Source of the DNA: an uncultured Pirellula sp.
GTDB lineage: Bacteria > Planctomycetota > Planctomycetia > Pirellulales > Pirellulaceae
Direction of reading: 5' to 3'
Length of the DNA: 5,188 bases
Assembly: GCA_903892365.1 (NCBI GenBank)
Contig: CAITIF010000693.1
Coordinates: 1 to 5,188 of the forward strand
Positions 1-5,188 of the stretch are shown piece after piece. Under the pieces are notes generated by a model, which did not search any database, was not told the origin of the DNA, and worked only from the letters and a program-made list of their open reading frames with translations. Each line of letters opens with the position of its first letter. The stretch's first letter is position 1. The translations under genes and the position numbers were made by a program.

Positions 1-379
1 GGTCGCTCAAGTGATCCGTCAAAGCCAAAACGATGCGTTGGCTGTAGAGTTGATGGATGGTTTGCCATAGAAGTCTGCTTACCTCGATATCGGTAAGGGA
101 TTCTGGCTTAGGAAGTTTGAGTTCGGGCTCAAACCATTGGCTGATGGGGAGGGTTGGGGCGCGTTCCCAGGCAAGGATGGATGCCAGGAATTCGTTCTCT
201 TCTGCCAGCGACATGTGGCGGATGGACACTAAGTCTACAGCTTCGTCCAAGTACGGCTCTAACTCGTCGCGGAGTTGTGCGTTGCGGAGCAAAAGCTCCA
301 CTTCGCTTTCCATGGGCATCGGCAATTTCGACATAAAGACTTCAGGGGGTGAAAACCAAGAATTCAGGTACTCTTTCAA
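1..379 (-). CDS. Unrecognised acidic protein, N-terminal part only (runs off the left edge)
   Basis: A minus-strand frame stays open from the in-frame TGA at 410-412 to the window edge, giving about 126 residues. I do not recognise the family and propose no function. The translation reads like a real soluble protein: it is rich in Leu, Glu and Asp, with segments such as LRNAQLRDELEPYLDE, MSLAEENEFLASILAWERAP and LPISQWFEPEL, and no signal peptide or membrane segment is visible. The start is uncertain. The first ATG is at 334, but the codons upstream (KEYLNSWFSPPEVF) also look coding, so I chose the TTG at 379, which has GAGAGG about 12 bases upstream. CTG at 388 is also possible. The gene is divergent from the ATPase-kinase operon and shares its upstream region, so it may be co-regulated with it. 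The plus-strand frame over the same bases is low-complexity and Ser-rich and looks like a shadow. Existence is fairly sure; the start is not. Confidence 0.72.
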   Translation of the reverse strand, partial: MKEYLNSWFSPPEVFMSKLPMPMESEVELLLRNAQLRDELEPYLDEAVDLVSIRHMSLAEENEFLASILAWERAPTLPISQWFEPELKLPKPESLTDIEVSRLLWQTIHQLYSQRIVLALTDHLSD

Positions 380-407
380 TTTATCCAGAGCCCTCTCGAC
401 AATGAAG

Positions 408-437
408 AATCAACTTGAGCGTTTTCTCGAATGTCAA
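408..437 (-). promoter_or_regulatory. Weak candidate promoter for the minus-strand gene
   Basis: On the minus strand a perfect TTGACA lies at 437-432. Eighteen bases further on is TTGATT (413-408), which matches only 3 of 6 positions of TATAAT. Transcription would begin near 400, about 20 bases before the TTG at 379. The -35 box is good and the -10 box is poor, and planctomycete promoters often do not follow this consensus. This is a candidate only. Confidence 0.2.
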
Positions 438-500
438 AGAGAATTCTAGGGCGAATGAGGTAAAAGCGTTACGATCGGTAATCTTTTCCAGTTGGCGGTG

Positions 501-522
501 TTGCCGATTGCGCAATCGGCAA
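501..522. repeat. Perfect 22-bp palindrome between divergent genes, possible operator
   Basis: The half-site TTGCCGATTGC is followed directly by its exact reverse complement GCAATCGGCAA, centred between 511 and 512 with no spacer. The symmetry ends at the flanking bases (G at 500, A at 523). It lies 95 bases upstream of the ATPase ATG and about 121 bases upstream of the divergent gene's TTG start. No T-run follows on either strand and no gene ends here, so a terminator is unlikely. The position and dyad symmetry suggest a binding site for a dimeric regulator controlling one or both units. A stray REP-like element cannot be excluded. I found no second full copy in the window. Apart from this site and the weak minus-strand promoter, I see nothing definite in 380-617. 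Confidence 0.5.
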
Positions 523-617
523 AGTCGTCAGGCGGTCAGTTGCGTCGAGCACCTAAAGCAGGTAGGTTTAGCGTTTCTTAAGGAGACAGAACCTGCCGCA
601 AGGGAGCGCGTAAACAA

Positions 618-1550
618 ATGAGCGAGACGGTCACGATCGAAGGAGTCACATTGACTCTGGGCAATCCAGTGAAAAATACAGCCAAATGGATTGGGCAGGA
701 AGAACCATTGCGGCAGTTGGCTGCTTGTTGGTTGACGGTGGATGATCTCGACTTGCCTTTGACTCCACGCTTGATCGGTGTGCCCGGAGTGGGCAAAACG
801 GCGTTGGCCATGGCTGCGACAGCGGCTCGGAATCAAGAATTGTTCATTTACCAGTGCACGGCGGATACAAGGCCGGAAGACTTGTTGGTAACGCCTGTTC
901 TGGCCAGCAGTGGCAAAATAGCCTACCACGCTTCCCCCTTGGTGACGGCCATGATTCGCGGAGCGGTATGCGTCCTGGACGAAGGGAATCGCATGAATGA
1001 AAAATCATGGGCTTCGCTTGCTCCGTTGCTGGACCAACGTCGCTATGTCGAATCGATTGTGGCTGGCATTACCATTCCTGCTCATCGCGAGTTCCGATGT
1101 GCTGTCACGATGAACCAAGACGATTCGACGTACGAGATCCCGGACTACATTTTGAGTCGGTTGCAGCCATCGCTTCAAGTTGGGTTCCCGAATCGCAAAG
1201 ATGAGCTTGAGATACTGCGTTACCATCTGCCATTTGCGGAAGCGGATGTGTTGGCGATGACGGTCGATTTTTTGCAAAATGCCCACTCCCTCAAGCTCGA
1301 TTTTTCAGCTCGGGATGGAATCAATGTTCTTCGATACGCTCTGAAGCGTTTGTCCCAGCAGACCAATCATCCGGTAGCCAAGGACCAAGCTTGGCGCGAG
1401 GCATTGCAAGCATGTTTAGGGGACGAGGCGCTGGATCTTTCGGCGGCGGCAAAACGGAAACAAAACGCGGTCGGTGGCAATTCATTGCCTATGGGGTTAG
1501 GGGATTTTTTCTTCGACCCCGATGACCCATTGCATCCCGATGATGGTTGA
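618..1550 (+). CDS. MoxR-type AAA+ ATPase
   Basis: A cytoplasmic AAA+ ATPase of 310 aa, a usual size for the MoxR family, whose members use ATP hydrolysis to remodel or mature protein complexes. Visible motifs are Walker A GVPGVGKT (54-61), Walker B VCVLDE (117-122, with D121 and E122), sensor 1 N166 in VTMNQ, an arginine-finger candidate R181 in YILSRLQP, and a sensor 2 candidate R232 in FSARDG at the lid helices. The C-terminus ends in an acidic stretch ([11 protein letters not shown]) after a short linker. The ATG at 618 is chosen because the frame is closed by TAA at 579-581 and no better start intervenes. AGGGAG at 601-606 lies 11 bases away, which is rather far. The gene is first in an operon with the large kinase downstream, separated by 12 bases. 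MoxR ATPases commonly adjoin VWA or DUF58 genes; none is seen here. The client is unknown, so the process served is not assigned. The family call is firm; RavA, GvpN or NorQ-like subfamilies were not separated. Confidence 0.95.
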   Translation: MSETVTIEGVTLTLGNPVKNTAKWIGQEEPLRQLAACWLTVDDLDLPLTPRLIGVPGVGKTALAMAATAARNQELFIYQCTADTRPEDLLVTPVLASSGKIAYHASPLVTAMIRGAVCVLDEGNRMNEKSWASLAPLLDQRRYVESIVAGITIPAHREFRCAVTMNQDDSTYEIPDYILSRLQPSLQVGFPNRKDELEILRYHLPFAEADVLAMTVDFLQNAHSLKLDFSARDGINVLRYALKRLSQQTNHPVAKDQAWREALQACLGDEALDLSAAAKRKQNAVGGNSLPMGLGDFFFDPDDPLHPDDG

Positions 1551-1556
1551 AAAGGA
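1551..1556 (+). promoter_or_regulatory. Ribosome-binding site that fixes the TTG start of the kinase gene
   Basis: AAAGGA follows directly after the ATPase stop codon (1548-1550) and lies 6 bases before the TTG at 1563. An in-frame TAG at 1557-1559 closes the frame, so TTG is the first usable start. The next ATG, at 1632, would remove the first strand-like segment of the N-terminal kinase fold and has no comparable site in front of it. The tight spacing suggests translational coupling to the ATPase. Confidence 0.65.
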
Positions 1557-1562
1557 TAGACT

Positions 1563-4500
1563 TTGAGCTCTCGCGAATTCAAACTGGTGAAGCCCTTATC
1601 GTCGTGGGCAAATTGCCGCGTTTATTTGGCGATGAATGGAAGCGAACAGTCTGTTCGCTTGATCGAGTTTCTCGCGAATCATTCGGCTATTGACTCGGTA
1701 TATGGCACAGCGAGTCGTCTGCCAGCATTGTTAAAGAGGGCAACGCTGGTCTCGCACCCTGGAGTGATGCCAATCGAGGCATCGGGCCTAGAGAGTGGTT
1801 CATCGGTGTCCATCGCAACCGAGTATTGTCATGACAACTCACTAGACAGACTTCCGCATTTAGTTCTTCCACTCGATAGCCTGATACGTGATCTTGTCGG
1901 TTCGATTGCTGCCATGCATCGAATCGGACTATCGCATGGCCGATTAGCTCGATCCACCATCTACGTGCATCCGACTCGAAAGGATTCATTTGTTTTGGAT
2001 CTGATGGATGGATTTTTAGCGTCACCCATGCCCGACCGCGACGGTCCCGTTGCGTTAGCCAATGATGTTCGGTCGTTGGGCGAGACCATTCAAGAAATCA
2101 TGGCTTGTTATCCAGGCAACAGGGATGAGCTTGCGATAGATCAAGTGCGATTCCAAGATTTGCTCAAGGAGATGATGCTCGACAATTGGAGCGACCGTCC
2201 CGATATGGAGCAGGTTGTCTCGGGGTTTCAGGAAGCTTTGACCGGTACGAGTTTGAACACCCGTCTGCCGTTGTTTTCCAGTTCCATCAGCGACCACACT
2301 CTGGAGGTTCAGTCTGGTTCTTTGGATCAGTTGGCAAAAGACTTGCTGGTTCCTGAAGATTTTCGATCCATTGGGCGCTATGCGATCCAACGTTCGTTAG
2401 GTGAAGGGGGCATGGGATCGGTTTTTCTTGCGACCGATACGAGTTCGGGTGACTCCGTGGCGATCAAGATTTTGGCGAAGCGAGTTGCAAACGATGAGAA
2501 AGCGACAAGACGATTCGTCAAAGAGGCGAGGCTACTGTCCCAAGTCACCCACCCTGCGATCGCTCGTTTAGTGGAGTTCAACACTTGGGAAGGAACCATG
2601 TACCTCGCGATGGAGTACGTGGCGGGAGGGTGCCTAGCCGACGTGACTCGCACTGGAAGAATGGTTCCAGAGTCAGTGGTAATTGCTGCTATCGCCGATG
2701 TTGCGAGGGGACTTGCGTGTGCTCATCAAAACGGAATGGTTCATCGCGATATCAAGCCTGCCAACCTGCTTCTGACGGAAACGGGCGAGCGTGCCTTCGC
2801 TAACGGTAAAGTTGATTCTGACAAAAAAGATTCCCTGCTGAAGATTGCCGACTTTGGGTTAGCGAAACATTTCGATGCATCGGAGTCGATCGCGATGACG
2901 CAAACCGGATTGATTCTTGGAACACCCCACTATATGGCGCCGGAGCAGTGTCAAGGCGGCGATGTTGGACCTGCGACGGATGTTTATGCAATCGGAGTAA
3001 CGCTGTTTCAATGCTTGACGGGAAAGTTGCCATTCGAAGGCCAATCGGCGGTTGAGATCTTTCGAATGCATTGTGATTCGCCTGTTCCTGATATTCGAAA
3101 GTATTGCGGTGTCGTTAGCGATGCAATGCAGTCCGTTGTAGAAAAATGCATGGCGAAGAATCCGCATGCGCGTTACCGAGATGCCTCGGAGCTGCTGCAA
3201 GCGCTAGAAGAATTACTGTCGGGTAAATCATCCTCCATCGCCGTCCATCCAGCCATTCCCGATTTGAATGCGAATCTTGGCAAGGGGCAGTTGAAGTACC
3301 AGTTCCAGTGGAAATTAAAGTCTTCGCCCGACGAACTTTGGCCCTACGTTTCGAATACCGATCGAGTCAACCATGCTATCGGATTGCCGGCAGTTCGTTA
3401 TCGCACATTTCAAGATCCAAAATTGGGCGTTCGAAGGATGGCTACCGTTCGCGCGATGGGAATGACCATGGAATGGGAAGAACATCCTTACGAATGGATC
3501 GAAGGTCGTCGCTTGAGTGTATTGCGTCAGTTCCCAAGTGGCCCATTCTATTGGTTCACCAATGTCGTTGAACTGATGCCTCAGGAGGATGGAGGAACAT
3601 TGGTAATCCAGACGCTTCAAATGTTACCCCGGAATTTTATGGGGCGAGTCTTTGCTAAATTGCAGATTGGTAACAAGTCGGAACGGAACTTTGGAAAGGT
3701 CTACGAATCGATCGATGACTATTTGAGATCGAACGCTCACTCGGACGTAAAGGCAAACGCTTTTTCAAAATCAAAGCATATCGATCGCGAGCAGAAGCGA
3801 AATTTAATTCGCCGGTTTGAGCGTCTGCGAATCACCGCAACCGATATCGACCCGAGGGTGATCGATACCCTTGAGCAATACTTGGCTCACGCGAGCGACC
3901 TGGAGGTGGCAAGGATTCGACCGTTGGCATTCGCAGAAAGGTTTGGCTTGGACGCCCGAGAACTAGTTCAAACTTGCCTTCTTGCCGCTCGCGAAGGGGC
4001 CTTGATTTTGATGTGGGATATTTTGTGTCCAACGTGTCGTATTCCCTCCGACGTTAAAGAGTCCCTTAAGGGGCTTCAAGATCATGGCCACTGCGAAGCT
4101 TGCAGCGTGGACTTTGAGCTGGATTTTGCCCAGAGTATCGAATTGGTCTTTCGAGCTCATCCGGACATTCGCACCGCTGAAACTCGAACTTACTGCATTG
4201 GCGGCCCCGCGTTTTCCAGGCATGTTGCCGCTCAAGTACGGTTGCAACCCGACGAACGACTGCAGTTGGAGCTCGCACTTGGTGAAGGGCAGTATCGGTT
4301 GCGTGGTGAACAACTTCCCTACGTGATCGAGTTTCGCGTTTCATCGGGCAGTCGAGTAGGACGCTGGGATTTGGATTTGTCACGTCCACCTTCCAAAGAC
4401 CAGATCCCGACGTTGCGAGTGGGGGAACAGGTCCTTTCTGTGTTCAATCCGGAAGCTTCGCCAAGGCAGATTCGAATCGAGCGAGTCGCTTCACGTGCCG

Positions 4501-5117
4501 ATGCGTTAACAGCAGCCGACGCAGCTCAAATCCCAGCGTTCCGGGATTGGTTTCCTGATGAAGTGTTATCCCCGGGGCAAATGGTCGGCCTTACTAATGT
4601 GACGTTGTTCGGCTGCCAGCTGCTTGATGCGAGTCGGCTTTACCAGGAGCTTTCCGGGCAATCTGCCTGTTCGCTAATCGTGAAGCATCTGCAAGCGATT
4701 GCGTCCGTGGTCACGGCCAATCAGGGCTGCGTTATCAAATCCATGCAGGATGGGTTGAGCGCCGTTTTTCCGACTGCCGCGAATGCAGTCTTGGCTGCAA
4801 CCGCAATGGAGCAACAAAGTGGCCAGTGGGGGATCTCGCTTCGACAAACGATTCATCAAGGTGTCGCTGTGGTCGCCACGATCAACGGTCGCCTCGATTA
4901 CTTTGGTGAAACGCCACAAATGTTGGAGGACTTGCTACGCGCGTCCCACGATCAAGAGATGGTCATCACGGAAGCGTGCTTAAGCGACCCTAGCGTTATG
5001 GATCTGTTGGATCCGATTTGGCAAATGGAGATGATTCCACCGATCGTAGCTTGGCCGGAAGAAAAACTGATGTCGTGTCGGTTAGGTAAAATAGAACGGA
5101 CTTCAAAAAACTTTTGA
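1563..5117 (+). CDS. Pseudokinase-Ser/Thr kinase-SRPBCC-DUF5939-like-pseudocyclase fusion protein
   Basis: A 1184-aa, apparently cytoplasmic signalling protein with one complete kinase. Residues 6-230 form a degenerate kinase fold: HGRLARST (125-132) replaces HRDLKPSN and DGF (149-151) replaces DFG. Residues 271-545 are a full Hanks-type kinase: Gly loop GEGGMGSV (280-287), VAIK Lys302, helix-C Glu321, HRDIKPAN with Asp396 and Asn401, DFG 430-432, APE 459-461, and activation-loop Thr446 and Thr448. Residues 577-721 resemble an SRPBCC/START domain. Residues 745-985 resemble the DUF5939 region of bacterial cyclases, with a CxxC pair at 822/825 and another at 844/847 that could bind zinc. Residues about 1005-1175 align with class III cyclases (LDYFG at 1111-1115), but the first metal Asp is Gln1019 and the transition-state Asn and Arg are Gln1119 and Asp1123; Asp1063 remains. 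Kinase activity is expected and cyclase activity is not. No membrane segment is seen. It is co-transcribed with the MoxR ATPase. Substrates are unknown. The TTG start is supported by AAAGGA 6 bases upstream. Confidence 0.95.
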   Translation: MSSREFKLVKPLSSWANCRVYLAMNGSEQSVRLIEFLANHSAIDSVYGTASRLPALLKRATLVSHPGVMPIEASGLESGSSVSIATEYCHDNSLDRLPHLVLPLDSLIRDLVGSIAAMHRIGLSHGRLARSTIYVHPTRKDSFVLDLMDGFLASPMPDRDGPVALANDVRSLGETIQEIMACYPGNRDELAIDQVRFQDLLKEMMLDNWSDRPDMEQVVSGFQEALTGTSLNTRLPLFSSSISDHTLEVQSGSLDQLAKDLLVPEDFRSIGRYAIQRSLGEGGMGSVFLATDTSSGDSVAIKILAKRVANDEKATRRFVKEARLLSQVTHPAIARLVEFNTWEGTMYLAMEYVAGGCLADVTRTGRMVPESVVIAAIADVARGLACAHQNGMVHRDIKPANLLLTETGERAFANGKVDSDKKDSLLKIADFGLAKHFDASESIAMTQTGLILGTPHYMAPEQCQGGDVGPATDVYAIGVTLFQCLTGKLPFEGQSAVEIFRMHCDSPVPDIRKYCGVVSDAMQSVVEKCMAKNPHARYRDASELLQALEELLSGKSSSIAVHPAIPDLNANLGKGQLKYQFQWKLKSSPDELWPYVSNTDRVNHAIGLPAVRYRTFQDPKLGVRRMATVRAMGMTMEWEEHPYEWIEGRRLSVLRQFPSGPFYWFTNVVELMPQEDGGTLVIQTLQMLPRNFMGRVFAKLQIGNKSERNFGKVYESIDDYLRSNAHSDVKANAFSKSKHIDREQKRNLIRRFERLRITATDIDPRVIDTLEQYLAHASDLEVARIRPLAFAERFGLDARELVQTCLLAAREGALILMWDILCPTCRIPSDVKESLKGLQDHGHCEACSVDFELDFAQSIELVFRAHPDIRTAETRTYCIGGPAFSRHVAAQVRLQPDERLQLELALGEGQYRLRGEQLPYVIEFRVSSGSRVGRWDLDLSRPPSKDQIPTLRVGEQVLSVFNPEASPRQIRIERVASRADALTAADAAQIPAFRDWFPDEVLSPGQMVGLTNVTLFGCQLLDASRLYQELSGQSACSLIVKHLQAIASVVTANQGCVIKSMQDGLSAVFPTAANAVLAATAMEQQSGQWGISLRQTIHQGVAVVATINGRLDYFGETPQMLEDLLRASHDQEMVITEACLSDPSVMDLLDPIWQMEMIPPIVAWPEEKLMSCRLGKIERTSKNF

Positions 5118-5119
5118 AG
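5101..5119 (+). repeat. Short inverted repeat spanning the kinase stop codon, doubtful terminator
   Basis: CTTCAAAA (5101-5108) and TTTTGAAG (5112-5119) are perfect reverse complements around a 3-base loop, and the TGA stop (5115-5117) lies in the right arm. The stem is AT-rich and no T-run follows, so it would be a weak intrinsic terminator at best. It may be chance. The remaining bases to 5188 show no gene start or RNA gene that I can support. Confidence 0.3.
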
Positions 5120-5188
5120 ATTTGCTAAAGTCTCGTCGATAAGACCCGCTCGCAAGAAGGCGAACGGCTAGAGAGGTTCTAGACGAAC

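Noticed and set aside
57..449. Plus-strand open frame of 130 codons
   Set aside because: It is Ser-rich with low-complexity character and lies over the better minus-strand frame, whose translation looks like a normal acidic soluble protein. Treated as a shadow.
501..522. Palindrome as an intrinsic terminator
   Set aside because: There is no T-run on either side, no loop, and no gene ending nearby on either strand.
540..568. Sigma-70-like promoter for the ATPase operon (TTGCGT, 17 bases, TAGGTT)
   Set aside because: Both boxes match only three of six positions, so it is no better than chance.
580..585. AAGGAG as the ribosome-binding site of the ATPase gene
   Set aside because: It lies 32 bases before the ATG, and an in-frame TAA at 579-581 with no suitable start nearby rules out an upstream start. 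AGGGAG at 601-606 is closer.
528..929. Minus-strand open frame of 133 codons overlapping the ATPase start
   Set aside because: It overlaps the Walker A region of a clear MoxR ATPase on the other strand, and its translation is rich in Arg, Gln and Cys with no recognisable motif.
1632..1634. Internal ATG as the kinase gene start
   Set aside because: The TTG at 1563 has AAAGGA at 6-base spacing, and the residues between (KLVKPLSSWANCRVYLA) fit the first strands of the kinase-like fold.
4575..5087. Active adenylate or guanylate cyclase
   Set aside because: The first metal Asp and the transition-state Asn and Arg are replaced, so only the fold is supported.
5168..5182. CTAGA-GAGGT-TCTAG inverted repeat or a tRNA-like 3' end near the window edge
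   Set aside because: The stem is only 5 bp and the flanking sequence gives no cloverleaf or T-arm consensus. Too little sequence remains to judge.

Overview
The window looks like a chromosomal segment from a planctomycete, probably of the Pirellula/Rhodopirellula type. This is an inference. It rests on base composition close to half GC, weak or distant ribosome-binding sites, use of TTG starts, and a very large cytoplasmic Hanks-type kinase with the multidomain style common in that group. No rRNA, tRNA, CRISPR array, insertion sequence or integrase was found.

Layout. A divergent pair of transcription units shares an intergenic region at about 380-617. On the minus strand an unrecognised acidic protein starts at 379 (TTG) or 334 (ATG) and runs off the left edge of the window. 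On the plus strand two genes form a tight operon. The first, 618-1550, is a MoxR-type AAA+ ATPase of 310 aa. Twelve bases after its stop, 1563-5117 encodes a 1184-aa protein that fills the rest of the window. The shared intergenic region contains a perfect 22-bp palindrome with no loop (501-522), a good candidate for an operator. The last 71 bases hold no recognisable gene.

The large protein is the main point of interest. In order it shows a degenerate N-terminal kinase fold that has lost the catalytic residues (about 6-230), a complete canonical Ser/Thr kinase (about 271-545), an SRPBCC/START-like domain (about 577-721), a helical and zinc-ribbon region resembling DUF5939 of bacterial cyclases (about 745-985), and a C-terminal class III nucleotide-cyclase homology domain (about 1005-1175). 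The cyclase domain has lost one metal-binding Asp and both transition-state residues. It therefore reads as pseudokinase - active kinase - ligand-binding-type domain - zinc module - pseudocyclase, with no membrane segment.

Working model (inference). The ATPase and the kinase are co-expressed and probably work on one process. The pseudokinase and pseudocyclase may be regulatory modules that sense a ligand or nucleotide and control the active kinase. The MoxR ATPase may be a remodelling partner or a phosphorylation target. MoxR proteins usually sit beside VWA or DUF58 proteins, and none is seen here, so the kinase may take that place or the partner may lie outside the window.
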